From Ralstonia sp. RRA (GTDB lineage: Bacteria; Pseudomonadota; Gammaproteobacteria; Burkholderiales; Burkholderiaceae): a stretch of 64,000 nucleotides of DNA. The translations under genes were made by a program, and so were the position numbers. The notes beneath the pieces are model-generated. The model was given only the letters and a program-made list of their open reading frames with translations. It was not told where the DNA came from and did no database searches. Where the stretch lies: assembly GCF_037023145.1 (NCBI RefSeq), contig NZ_CP146092.1, positions 62,001-126,000 of the forward strand, given 5' to 3'. Shown here piece by piece: positions 53,033-61,213 of this stretch (positions are counted from its first letter, which is position 1; each line of letters begins with the position of its first letter).

Positions 53033-53254
53033 ATGAAGATCCTGATAACGGGAAAGCACTGCCGCGCGATGGGAGACCTCTTCTATCAGGCCTTGCTCGA
53101 CGACCGCGTCATCTGCTGCTTCGTGACCTCCGAAGCCGTGGACGTGACCGGCAACGCCATGCATCCGTCGCCCGCCACCGCCTCCCCGTGTACCGACCCT
53201 CGGCTCGCTGACGTCTCTCGGTCAGCGAGTTATTGCGCGCCCCTCGTCCCGTAG
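53033..53254 (+). CDS. Small hypothetical protein, DUF1488-like N-terminus
   Basis: This 73-residue ORF has a strong ribosome site (GGAGGGGAG, directly before CC-ATG at 53033). Its N-terminal half (FYQALLDDRVICCFVTSEAVD) resembles DUF1488-type small proteins, but the C-terminal half is low in structure and may be non-native. Its stop lies inside the terminator hairpin at 53235-53261. It might be a shortened gene. Confidence 0.45.
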   Translation: MKILITGKHCRAMGDLFYQALLDDRVICCFVTSEAVDVTGNAMHPSPATASPCTDPRLADVSRSASYCAPLVP

Positions 53255-53269
53255 GGCGCGCTCTTTTCT
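53235..53269 (+). terminator. Intrinsic terminator
   Basis: GCGCGCCC (53235-53242) and GGGCGCGC (53254-53261) form a perfect 8-bp GC stem followed by TCTTTTCT on the plus strand. It ends the transcript of the small gene at 53033 and precedes the convergent AI-2E gene. Confidence 0.85.
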
Positions 53270-53320
53270 GCCGATGCCGTCAGCGCGGGGGCGCTGGCGG
53301 GTCACCCCGGAACAGACGCT

Positions 53321-54346
53321 TCAGCCGATCAGCCCGGCATCCGTCAGTTCGCGTTTCATGTAGGCGTACAGCACCGGTGCGGCAATCACACCGCCCACCC
53401 CGAACAGCGCCTCCATCACGATCAGCGCGAGAATCAGCTCCCAGGCACGCGCATCGATGCGGCTGCCGATGATGCGCGCATTCACGAAGTACTCCAGCTT
53501 GTGCACCACCACCAGGAAGACGAGCGACGCCACCGCCAGCTCCAGCGACGCCGTCACGCTCATCAGCACGATGGCCGTGTTGGAGATCAGATTGCCTGCC
53601 ACCGGAACCAGCCCGGCCACGAAGGTCAGCAGGATCAGCGACTTGGAATACGGCACGTGCTGCCCGAACAACGGCAGCGCCCCCAGCAGGTAGATGGCCG
53701 CCAGCGCCGTGTTAAGCGCGGAGATCTTCACCTGCGCGAACACCACCGCCTCGAACGCGGCCGTCAGCCGCCCCAATCGGTTCAGCAGGGCCGCAGCCAG
53801 CGGCTTGTGACGCGCCGGATCCGGCGTATCGGACCACGCCACCATCGCCCCCAGGATCAGCCCGACCAGCATCAGCGCACTGGCACGCAACCCGTCGATA
53901 CCGATGGTCGACACTTGGTGCCCGTGCTCCTTGAGCATCTGTACGAGCTGCACACGCAGCTCAGACACGGACTGCGGCACATAGTCGACCACCGCCGCCG
54001 GCAGCGATTCGCGCAGGTTGTCGAGCACATCGGCAATGCGCGTGAGCATGCCCTCAAGCCCGTGGCCGTGTTCGACCAGGCGGCCGATCCCGATGCCAAG
54101 CCCGGCAAGAATCAGTGCCGCGATCAGGAACACACCGCCCACCGCGATCGCCTTGGCGCTCTTGGACAGCGTGCGCCGCTCACGCAGGCGCACCTCCAGC
54201 TTGCGCGCGAGCGCATGGACAAGAAAGCCGGCAATGGCGGCCGGCAGCAGATGCAGCCATAGCACAGACGCGATCATGGCGGCCACCAGCACATAGCTGA
54301 CGGTATCAATGGTGCGGGAATGCATGGGCGGAGGAAGCATCGTCAT
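53321..54346 (-). CDS. AI-2E (PerM)-family membrane protein
   Basis: This 341-residue protein has the AI-2E exporter-family layout: two helix pairs at the N-terminus (starting YVLVAAMIASVLWLHLL), a central amphipathic region (about 95-150) and a C-terminal membrane block (LITFVAG-like, here LLTFVAGLVPVAGNLISNT, and IGSRIDARAWELILALI). These proteins have been linked to quorum-signal or ion export; the role here is unknown. Its ATG overlaps the stop of the DUF1345 gene by four bases. Confidence 0.88.
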   Translation of the reverse strand: MTMLPPPMHSRTIDTVSYVLVAAMIASVLWLHLLPAAIAGFLVHALARKLEVRLRERRTLSKSAKAIAVGGVFLIAALILAGLGIGIGRLVEHGHGLEGMLTRIADVLDNLRESLPAAVVDYVPQSVSELRVQLVQMLKEHGHQVSTIGIDGLRASALMLVGLILGAMVAWSDTPDPARHKPLAAALLNRLGRLTAAFEAVVFAQVKISALNTALAAIYLLGALPLFGQHVPYSKSLILLTFVAGLVPVAGNLISNTAIVLMSVTASLELAVASLVFLVVVHKLEYFVNARIIGSRIDARAWELILALIVMEALFGVGGVIAAPVLYAYMKRELTDAGLIG

Positions 54347-55008
54347 GAGAACAGGCCGGCAGCGATGTTGATGGAGAGCGCGAGGATGCTCGTATTGAAG
54401 AAGAACGACAGCAGCGACTGCCCGAGCACCGCCCGCCGCATGGCGCGCGAGCGGATAGCGACGTCGGCCGTCTGGCTAGCGACCGCGATCGTAAAGGAGA
54501 AGTAGAGAAAATCCCAGTAATCGGGCTCGATCTCCCGGTCGGGAAACACCAGCGTCGGCTCGTTCGGCTTGTGGTAGTACAAATGCGCGTAGTGCACGGT
54601 AAACATCATCGGCACCATCAGCCAGGCACCTACCACCGTCACGCCGGTCAACGCGTAGTGCCACGCCTGTGCGTGTCCCGCTGACTTGGCCGTCACCAGT
54701 TCAAAGGCAATCGCCACCATGCTGGCGACCACGCCCAGGCAGACCACCGCCAGCACCGCAGAGGCACGCTCATCCTCACGACGGGCCACCGCGCGGATAC
54801 GGCGCGGGTCGGCCTTGAGCATCATCACCGAGACCAGCACCAGATACGTCCACACGGCAACGTCCCAGCCGAGCAGCGCGCGTGTGAGCCAGCCGTGCGC
54901 GGTCGGCATCAGCACAGCAACAACGATGCCCAGCGCGAACGCACCCAGCAGGCGCGGCCGCGATGAGGCGAAGCGGGGGATCGGAAAGGACTCGTCCTGC
55001 GGGTTCAC
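54343..55008 (-). CDS. DUF1345 membrane protein
   Basis: About 221 residues with six predicted helices; WDFLYFSFTIAVASQTADVAI near residue 165 and the preceding HYAHLYYHKPN are hallmarks of DUF1345. The start is uncertain: GTG at 55008 has GAGG upstream, while a TTG at 55035 adds nine residues. The function of the family is not known. It is translationally coupled to the AI-2E-family gene. Confidence 0.85.
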   Translation of the reverse strand: MNPQDESFPIPRFASSRPRLLGAFALGIVVAVLMPTAHGWLTRALLGWDVAVWTYLVLVSVMMLKADPRRIRAVARREDERASAVLAVVCLGVVASMVAIAFELVTAKSAGHAQAWHYALTGVTVVGAWLMVPMMFTVHYAHLYYHKPNEPTLVFPDREIEPDYWDFLYFSFTIAVASQTADVAIRSRAMRRAVLGQSLLSFFFNTSILALSINIAAGLFS

Positions 55009-55088
55009 ATGGGCCTCGTGCGTGCGTTCTGGCAAGGCGACATGGTAGCTGCTCAGGCTTGAACGCCCAATGCCGGTTCAGGGGCGCG

Positions 55089-55406
55089 TCAGGACGACGT
55101 GAGCATCGACGCGAGCGAACGCTTGCACTTCTCCTTCACGCGCTCGTGCGTCTTCAGTTGCTCGGCAGTGATGATGGCTTCCGGATAGACGCGGCACATG
55201 CCGACGATGGCGATATCCAGCGAGTCCGACGAGCCGGCCTGGAACTCGAACTGCTCGAGCACCGTGTCATCCGTATCGCGCACGGTGATCTGGAACGGGC
55301 CGGGGGTGACGAAGGTGGTGCAACCGGCCAGCATCGTGGCCGCCGCAGCCAGAGCGATGCACAGCATAGAACGGGTTTTGCCAACAAGGCGGCGGGCACG
55401 GGTCAT
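55089..55406 (-). CDS. Small lipoprotein
   Basis: This 105-residue protein has a lipoprotein signal with lipobox MLAGC at about residues 24-28, followed by a beta-rich domain (FQITVRDTDDTVLEQFEFQ) and a basic, helical C-terminus. ATG at 55406 has GGAGC seven bases upstream. I do not recognise the family. It lies between the DUF1345 gene and the repeat-protein terminator on the same strand. Confidence 0.7.
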   Translation of the reverse strand: MTRARRLVGKTRSMLCIALAAAATMLAGCTTFVTPGPFQITVRDTDDTVLEQFEFQAGSSDSLDIAIVGMCRVYPEAIITAEQLKTHERVKEKCKRSLASMLTSS

Positions 55407-55460
55407 CGAGAGCTCCAGGCGTGAATGCCAGTCAGACGCGGCGACACTATATCGGTTCAC

Positions 55461-55489
55461 AAAAACAAAAACGCCCGCAAATGCGGGCG
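55461..55489 (-). terminator. Intrinsic terminator of the repeat-protein gene
   Basis: On the minus strand a perfect 7-bp stem (55472-55478 with 55483-55489, loop of 4) is followed by TTTTTGTTTTTG. It stands 47 bp after the stop of the repeat-protein gene. Confidence 0.9.
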
Positions 55490-55535
55490 CTCTTACGAAT
55501 TATGTGCGCTGGGCGTCTTCGCCCAGGCGACGGCC

Positions 55536-56000
55536 TCAGGCATTGGCACCGTCGGTGAACGTGTTGAACTTGTCGCCAACCTTGGCACCTTCCGTGTAGG
55601 TATCGAACTTGCCAGCACGGGCCAGTGCACCTTCGGTGTACGGATCAAACTTGCTGCCAGCCTTGGCACCTTCCGTGTAGGTGTCGAACTTGCCGGCGCG
55701 GGCCAGTGCACCCTCGGTGTACGGATCAAACTTGCTGCCGGCCTTGGCGCCTTCCGTGTAGGTGTCGAACTTGCCGGCACGTGCCAGTGCGCCTTGGCTG
55801 TAGACATCAAATTTGTCGCCCACCTTTGCACCTTCGGTGTACGGGTCGAACTTGCTGCCTGCCTTGGCGCCTTGCGTGTAGACGTCAAAACGTTGGCCGG
55901 CTGCGGCGCCTTGGGTGTACACGTCGAACTTCGTAGCGGCCAGGGCGGGCACGGTGGCCAGGGCGATCAGGGCAGCGATCAGGGTGCGTTGGGCTTTCAT
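55536..56000 (-). CDS. Exported FD-YT-GA repeat protein
   Basis: This 154-residue protein has a signal peptide (MKAQRTLIAALIALATVPALA) and then consists entirely of ten imperfect repeats of 13 or 14 residues with the pattern FD-x-YT-E/Q-GA-x(3)-G/A-x (for example FDPYTEGAKVGDK). From the middle, 13- and 14-residue units alternate and a 27-residue pair is repeated exactly. No cysteines or known domains are present. Such regular repeats suggest a solenoid-like or binding-surface protein in the periplasm or outside the cell. Its promoter carries the GACAAT tandem operator. Function unknown. Confidence 0.82.
   Translation of the reverse strand: MKAQRTLIAALIALATVPALAATKFDVYTQGAAAGQRFDVYTQGAKAGSKFDPYTEGAKVGDKFDVYSQGALARAGKFDTYTEGAKAGSKFDPYTEGALARAGKFDTYTEGAKAGSKFDPYTEGALARAGKFDTYTEGAKVGDKFNTFTDGANA
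55563..55937 (-). repeat. Internal 39/42-bp tandem repeats
   Basis: The coding DNA of the repeat protein is a tandem array; an 81-bp double unit (39 + 42 bp) recurs almost exactly between about 55590 and 55800. Near-identity of neighbouring units points to recent expansion and probable length variation between strains. Confidence 0.8.
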
Positions 56001-56110
56001 GATGTCTTCTCCAGATGGGCGCAGCGCGTCGGGCAGATATCCGGTACTTCTCTTGGACTGTTTCGCTGCGGCGCCGCATTCGATGGAGTCATCGTAGGCG
56101 AGCCTGTTCA

Positions 56111-56143
56111 GACAATAAATGTCGCGACAGACAATTTATTGTT
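56111..56143. promoter_or_regulatory. Tandem operator with GACAATTTATTGTT
   Basis: GACAATAAATGTC (56111-56123) and GACAATTTATTGTT (56130-56143), 19 bp apart, lie 111-143 bp upstream of the repeat-protein gene. The second is one base from the perfect palindrome before the MFS gene (52673-52686), and both are preceded by CA. Confidence 0.55.
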
Positions 56144-56215
56144 GCTATATTAGAAATTACGGGAAAACCCGCATCACCATTGGTTTTGTGGCTTGCAGCA
56201 AGGCGTAGCGGGTTT

Positions 56216-56328
56216 GTTTGCGCAAACGGAAGATGTGACTTTTCTGGCAAAAGCCAGCTTTGTGCGCCCGCCGAACGGTTCGGGTTGCTTCACCTTCGTG
56301 CGGCGCACCAACTGCATGTGCGCCGCAC
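56216..56328. other. Inverted repeats upstream of a small lipoprotein gene
   Basis: This AT-richer spacer holds a perfect 12-bp palindrome GTTTGCGCAAAC (56216-56227) and a perfect 10-bp stem GTGCGGCGCA / TGCGCCGCAC (56298-56307 with 56319-56328). The first may be an operator, the second a hairpin in the leader. No gene is seen between 56144 and 56423. Confidence 0.45.
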
Positions 56329-56423
56329 AGATTGTCATTTCCCGATACAAACACGCACAGGTTTGTAGGCGGGCCTGTGCCACACTGCGCGACATTCGCT
56401 TTCGACTTCTTTATCCCCACACG

Positions 56424-56591
56424 ATGAAACGCTTTCTGCTGGCCGTAGTCCTTCTTGGCACCGCACTCCTCTCTGGCTGCGGCGTGGTGGCAGCGCCTTG
56501 CCGGATCGCCTCGGCTGGGCTGAAGATGGTGCCGCTGGTGGGGCACGTGGCCGCAGCCCCCACCGATGCCTGTGCGGACATCATCGATTGA
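56424..56591 (+). CDS. 55-residue lipoprotein
   Basis: A lipoprotein signal (MKRFLLAVVLLGTALLSGC) gives a lipidated Cys at residue 19. The mature part is only about 37 residues, with two more Cys residues (APCRIASAG and TDACADIID). Short lipoproteins with this VVAAPCR...AAPTDAC pattern occur in Burkholderiales; I believe they correspond to DUF6726 but cannot confirm it. Function unknown. Confidence 0.7.
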   Translation: MKRFLLAVVLLGTALLSGCGVVAAPCRIASAGLKMVPLVGHVAAAPTDACADIID

Positions 56592-56954
56592 AAACAAGAG
56601 GCGCACGTCATAGTCCTGCGTACCCACCTATCCGGGAGCGACAAAATTGCATTCGCGAACTGATCGTGTGGGCTGAGGGCCAGGCCAGCCACAGCGATAC
56701 CCAAGAGGGCTGTGGCGAGTCGATAAGCGTCACTTCGTCCGCCTGCTCTTGGGATAGGTCTGTAGAACACCGCAGACCGCAGGCATGGCTAGTGCCGATC
56801 GCAACATAGAGGCCCCGCTCGAGGTGACCATGAGATTCCGCGACACCGGAATCTACAGCTTGTCGATGCGCAATTTGGGAGTAAGCGCAACGGAGTGAAT
56901 ATCACGCTCCCTAATAGCGATGTCACGGCGGTGCCCAATTCACGCCACGACCTA
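56592..56954. other. Spacer without recognisable gene
   Basis: About 360 bp between the small lipoprotein and the acetyltransferase gene. Frames exist on both strands but none has a family signature, ribosome site or conserved start, and I see no clear terminator or operator. Confidence 0.5.
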
Positions 56955-57491
56955 TTACAACGCTCGCTGCATGAGCAAGCAGTCGAGCCAACGCTCGAAC
57001 TTGTAGCCCACCTTCTCCAGCACGCCCACCTCGCGAAACCCGCAGCGCGCGTGCAGCTTGGCAGACCCAGGGTTCTCATACCCGCCGCCCACCACGGCCA
57101 CCATCTGCTTGAACCCGCGCGCCTGGCATTCCGCAATGAGCGTCTGCAGCAACAGCGTACCGACACCCCGCCCCTGCGCGGCCGCATCCAGGTAGATCGA
57201 GTCTTCCACGGTATTGCGATACGCCGGCCGCGCGCGGTGTGGGCCAGCGTAGGCGTAGCCGAGCAGTTGACCGTCGGCCTCGGCCACGATGTAGGGCATG
57301 CCAACATCCTGCAGCGCCTGGAAGCGTCGCGTCATCTCGGTCAGGTCGGGCGGGTCGATTTCAAAGCTGGCTGAACCGAACAGCACGTGCTGCGTGTAGA
57401 TGGCGACGATGACCGGCAAGTCAGCCACCGTGGCCGGGCGGATGCTGATGGCGAGGGCAGCGGAAGCGTGAATGGGCGATGCGGAGGACAT
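56955..57491 (-). CDS. GNAT acetyltransferase, Pat/PhnO-type (L-methionine-sulfoximine/phosphinothricin-like)
   Basis: This 178-residue protein has a GNAT fold: ISIRPATVADLPVIVAIYTQHV at the start, the segment FEIDPPDLTEMTRRF, and the acetyl-CoA loop DAAAQGRGVGTLLLQTLI. The early part and overall length match phosphinothricin or methionine-sulfoximine N-acetyltransferases (Pat/MddA). It would acetylate the amino group of a glutamate-like toxin or amino acid. It is divergent from the DedA-rhodanese gene. Confidence 0.88.
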   Translation of the reverse strand: MSSASPIHASAALAISIRPATVADLPVIVAIYTQHVLFGSASFEIDPPDLTEMTRRFQALQDVGMPYIVAEADGQLLGYAYAGPHRARPAYRNTVEDSIYLDAAAQGRGVGTLLLQTLIAECQARGFKQMVAVVGGGYENPGSAKLHARCGFREVGVLEKVGYKFERWLDCLLMQRAL

Positions 57492-57646
57492 GGCGACAAA
57501 TGCGAGCGCGAAAGCATCATTGTCGTGCCAATTTCACATGGCAGACATGTCCCCCAGCGTGGCAGGCAGGTATGTCTATCGGACGACGCCGGAATGCGGT
57601 AATTTGGCAGACGCATTTGCCACGCAGCGCGCCCTCCCGTCTTTCT

Positions 57647-58624
57647 ATGCACGACCTGTTTCCCCTCCTCGCTGAATACGGTGCACTTGCCGTGTTCCTG
57701 AACGTGTTGCTCACGCAGGCCGGTGCACCGCTGCCCGCGGTGCCAACACTGCTGGTGGGCGGCGCGCTCACCATGATCGGTCCCCTGCACTTCATGGAGC
57801 TGCTGCCCGCTGCCGTCTCCGGCGCGCTGCTGGGCGATGCCCTGTGGTACGTGGCCGGCAGGCGCTACGGCCGACACGTGATGGCGCTGCTGTGCCGCGT
57901 GTCGCTGTCGCCAGATTCCTGTGTGCGGCGCACGCGCACGCAGTTCGAGCGCTGGGGTGCGCCGCTGCTGTTGATCTCGAAGTTTGTACCGGGGCTGTCG
58001 ACGGTGTCTTCCGCGCTGCTGGGCACGATGCGCACGCCATTCAGCGTATTCGCGGGGTACAACCTGGCCGGCTCAGCACTCTGGGCGGCAATCTGGCTGA
58101 TGCTCGGGCGCATGGCGCATGACAGCATCGACCAGGCGCTGCGCTTGCTCGACCAGCTTGGCAGCCGCGCCATCGCGCTGATCGTGGTGCTGGCAGCGCT
58201 CTACGTGGCTGGGCGTTGGCTGCAGCGCTGGCGTTTTCGCAAGATGCTGGAGATGGTGCGCATCTCGCCCGACGAGTTGCACGCGCTGATCGAATCGGGC
58301 TCAGCGCCGGTCATCATCGATGTGCGCAGCGACAGCTCGCGGCAACTGCAGCCGCAGCGCATTCCGGGCGCGATGCTGTACGACATGTCGAGCAAGCACA
58401 ACGCCATCGAGATCGACGGCCCCGACCGCGAAGTCATCATCTACTGCGCCTGCCCCAACGAAGCCTCCGCCATCATGGTGGCGCGCACGCTGATGGGCCG
58501 CGGCTTCAAGCACGTGCGCCCGCTGCACGGCGGCATCGATGCTTGGGTGGAACGCGGCTACGGCGTGGAGCACGTGATCTCCGTATCGCCGGACACACTC
58601 ACCGCGGCCGAAGCGCGCGCCTGA
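57647..58624 (+). CDS. DedA-family membrane protein fused to a rhodanese domain
   Basis: This 325-residue protein joins a DedA/VTT membrane domain (about 1-200; FVPGLSTVSSALLGTMRTPF is the family core) to a C-terminal rhodanese domain (about 210-310) with a Cys in the active loop (YCACPNEASA). ATG at 57647 fits the usual DedA start. DedA proteins move lipid carriers or keep membrane potential; the rhodanese half may carry sulphur or act as a phosphatase-like sensor domain. The fusion is known in Burkholderiales. Function not established. Confidence 0.9.
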   Translation: MHDLFPLLAEYGALAVFLNVLLTQAGAPLPAVPTLLVGGALTMIGPLHFMELLPAAVSGALLGDALWYVAGRRYGRHVMALLCRVSLSPDSCVRRTRTQFERWGAPLLLISKFVPGLSTVSSALLGTMRTPFSVFAGYNLAGSALWAAIWLMLGRMAHDSIDQALRLLDQLGSRAIALIVVLAALYVAGRWLQRWRFRKMLEMVRISPDELHALIESGSAPVIIDVRSDSSRQLQPQRIPGAMLYDMSSKHNAIEIDGPDREVIIYCACPNEASAIMVARTLMGRGFKHVRPLHGGIDAWVERGYGVEHVISVSPDTLTAAEARA

Positions 58625-58633
58625 GTTCACGCC

Positions 58634-58666
58634 TTTTGTGGCGCCACACAGTCGGGCGCCACAAAA
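58634..58666. terminator. Extended hairpin after the DedA-rhodanese gene
   Basis: TTTTGTGGCGCC (58634-58645) and GGCGCCACAAAA (58655-58666) form a perfect 12-bp stem with a 9-nt loop ten bases after the stop at 58624. Because the T run is part of the stem it may stop both strands only in part. Confidence 0.65.
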
Positions 58667-58667
58667 A

Positions 58668-58692
58668 CAAAAAGCGCACCTTTCAGTGCGCT
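58668..58692 (-). terminator. Intrinsic terminator of the flagellar operon
   Basis: On the minus strand AGCGCAC/GTGCGCT (58673-58679 with 58686-58692, loop of 6) is followed by TTTTTGTTTTTG. It lies about 310 bp after the fliK stop. The stretch between 58693 and 59005 holds no convincing gene. Confidence 0.8.
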
Positions 58693-59005
58693 CTCCCGTA
58701 AGTACGGCAAACATGCGGTGCGCCAGCCCCCCGGCTCGGACACGCCGCATCGGTCCGTTTGCATCCACCCGAGGGCGGATGTGGCGAAGTGATCCCCGTT
58801 TGATCCCGTCTTCGCCGGTCGGACTTGACCCCCTTGTTATTCATCGCAAAGCCACCGTTGCTGCCGGTGCATTCGCGTTGTTATTTCCCGTCCTTTTCTC
58901 TACTTTCGTCGCCTTAACTTTCGTCACTCAGGCTGGCCATTGTCATGGCACTTCTGAGGAGTAACGGCAGGCCTTAACAGAACTTTAGGCATGGGCTCGC
59001 TACGC

Positions 59006-60628
59006 TCATGCAAACGTGTCGATGGCGCCGTCGTGACCGGAAGCACGCTGCGGCGCGGCGGCCACGGTGCTGGTGATATCCGCACGACCTTGCGCGTTGC
59101 TGCCATAGCGGCTGCCACTACCACCACTGCCACTGCCCGAACCGTTGCCCTGTGCCGACGCGCCTTGCCAGGCACCCTGCTGCTGGCTGAAATCGCCCGT
59201 GCTGACCGTCGTTTGCGCAAGCTGCATGCCGCCTTGCTGCATGGCATCACGCAGACGCGGCATGGAGTCCTGCACGAGTTCGGCCACGGCCTGGTGCTGG
59301 CATACGAAGCTGGCATTGACGGCACCGTTGTCGACATCCAGCTTGACATGCAGCCCACCCAGTTCCGCCGGGTTCAACTGCAGTTCGGCCGACGACTGAC
59401 GGTGCACCTGCATGAAGGCAAGCTGGCTCGCCATGCTCTGTGGCCAGGCCGCGTCGCCAAACGTGGGCAGCGTGTGAACCTGCGCCGGCGTGATGGCGGC
59501 GCCGGCAACATTGCCCGCCGCGCCCGCGGTGCCAACCGCAAAGGTCGGCGCCGCAGCGATGGCATTGCCATCCGCACGCGCCAGAACGCCCTGGAACTGC
59601 GTACCACTGCCCTGTGCATCCGCCTGCGTGCCGGTGTTACCACCATTGCCCGCGCGGCCGTTGGCATCGGCCACGGCAGCCGCGGCGGTTTGCGAGACGT
59701 TGCTTTGCGTGTTGGATTCCGCACGCTTGGGCAAGCCATGCTCGCCGTTGGCGTTTTGCGTTGACGCGGCACTGCCAAGCTGGCGCACCGCAGGCGGCGT
59801 GTTGTCAGACACGGCACGCGTGCGAGCCAACGTCTGGGCCAGCGTATTGCCGTCGGGCAGCGGCGTGGCAGGCGGCGTTGGTGTGTTGTCGTTGGCGGCG
59901 GCGCCTGCGGTCTTGGCACCCTTGGCCGCCTGCAGCGCTGCCTGACCAGCCGGCGTAGTTGCGGCGGCGGCACCCTGCGCGCCATTGGCGGCAGCGTTCA
60001 GTGCGGCCAGCGCGGCGGCATCGGCTGCGTTTGCGTTGCCGGTGCCTTGTGCAGCCGTGGCGTTCGTATCGGCATTGGTATTCGACTGCGTGCCGAGCCG
60101 CGTCGCTGGCAGTGTTGTTGCCGATGCGGCAGCGGTCTGCTGGGCGACTTGCTGAGCCGCCTGTTGAGCCGCTTGACGTGCAGCCTCGATCTGCGCGGCC
60201 AACTGCGCGGCCGGATCCACAACGGCTTGCGCCGCAGCGGCATCCAGGTCCTTGGCATCGGCAGGTTGCGTCGGCTTGGCGCTGGCAGCGTCCTGCGTGC
60301 CGGTTGCCGGCACGGTCTGAGGAAGCGCCGTCGCAGCCGGTTTGATGTCTTGGCTATTGCGCGCGCTGGCGTTTGCAGCGTCCTTGCGGGCGATGTCTGC
60401 GCGGCGGCTGGCGGCATCGTCAGCCGCCGACTGTGCATCGGCACGACGACGCGCGGCATCCTGCGCCATGCGATCTGACAGCAGGTTGCCGAACATATCG
60501 CCGTTGGACGACGACGCACTCTGCGACTTGTCGGCGGCAGCATTGTTGCTGGCAGACAGCATGCCGCTCAGGTCTTGCGCGGCGGTGTTGGGGGTAGCAC
60601 TCAAACCCACGTTGGCTCCGTCTTCCAT
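59006..60628 (-). CDS. fliK: Flagellar hook-length control protein FliK
   Basis: This 540-residue protein is rich in Ala, Gln and Thr over its first 400 residues, the flexible ruler part, and ends in the Flg_hook domain (about 420-510; LHVKLDVDNGAVNASFVCQH and LRDAMQQGGMQLAQTTVSTG). It measures hook length and switches the export gate to filament substrates. It is the last gene of the minus-strand fliG-H-I-J-K run. Confidence 0.92.
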   Translation of the reverse strand: MEDGANVGLSATPNTAAQDLSGMLSASNNAAADKSQSASSSNGDMFGNLLSDRMAQDAARRRADAQSAADDAASRRADIARKDAANASARNSQDIKPAATALPQTVPATGTQDAASAKPTQPADAKDLDAAAAQAVVDPAAQLAAQIEAARQAAQQAAQQVAQQTAAASATTLPATRLGTQSNTNADTNATAAQGTGNANAADAAALAALNAAANGAQGAAAATTPAGQAALQAAKGAKTAGAAANDNTPTPPATPLPDGNTLAQTLARTRAVSDNTPPAVRQLGSAASTQNANGEHGLPKRAESNTQSNVSQTAAAAVADANGRAGNGGNTGTQADAQGSGTQFQGVLARADGNAIAAAPTFAVGTAGAAGNVAGAAITPAQVHTLPTFGDAAWPQSMASQLAFMQVHRQSSAELQLNPAELGGLHVKLDVDNGAVNASFVCQHQAVAELVQDSMPRLRDAMQQGGMQLAQTTVSTGDFSQQQGAWQGASAQGNGSGSGSGGSGSRYGSNAQGRADITSTVAAAPQRASGHDGAIDTFA

Positions 60629-60648
60629 CTGCGTACGTGTACGCTTGT

Positions 60649-61119
60649 TCAGTTGCCGCCCTGCGCCGCACGCATGCGGATCACCTTGGCGGCGTGTTCG
60701 TCGTTCTCGCGCTGGTCGCGGCGCTCCTGATCCAGGCGCTGTTCTTCGATGTGACGCTGGCGCAGGATGTCGAACGATTGCTCGCGGCGCTGCTTCTCGA
60801 TCCAGTTGGCGCGGCTCGCTTCGAGCTGGTTCTCCAGCGCGTTGATCGTGCCCTTCTGCTGGTCCACGGCGGCGCCCAGCCGGTCAATGAATGCGGTGTA
60901 GTTGCGCAGGCGCGTGATGTCGATGCCACCCTCGGCGTTGGCCGTGTTCAGCATCTGCTGGTGATAGTTGTTGCGGTAGTCGGACAGCAGGGCCAGCTTC
61001 TGGGTGGCGGCCTCGCGCGTGTTCATCAGGCGGCCGACTTCCTGCGTGGCTTTTTCGGTGTCCTTCTGGGCCAGTTCCAGCACCGTATTGAGGCGGAACG
61101 GCTTACTCATGGTGGTCAT
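60649..61119 (-). CDS. fliJ: Flagellar export chaperone FliJ
   Basis: This 156-residue, highly charged coiled-coil protein begins MTTMSKPFRLNTVLELAQKD and matches FliJ, which contacts the FliI ATPase and the export gate. ATG at 61119 has GGAGG six bases upstream, so I keep it over the ATG three codons later. Confidence 0.9.
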   Translation of the reverse strand: MTTMSKPFRLNTVLELAQKDTEKATQEVGRLMNTREAATQKLALLSDYRNNYHQQMLNTANAEGGIDITRLRNYTAFIDRLGAAVDQQKGTINALENQLEASRANWIEKQRREQSFDILRQRHIEEQRLDQERRDQRENDEHAAKVIRMRAAQGGN

Positions 61120-61213
61120 GGTCGAACCTCCAGATTTCCACTACATCAACCCATCGGTTACAAGCTGCCTGGCTTTAGCCCGAGGCTTTGGCCAGGCTTA
61201 CGTCTTCACACTG

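Noticed and set aside
58638..58964. Plus-strand frame of 108 codons between the DedA-rhodanese gene and fliK
   Set aside because: Starts inside the terminator hairpins and has no recognisable features.
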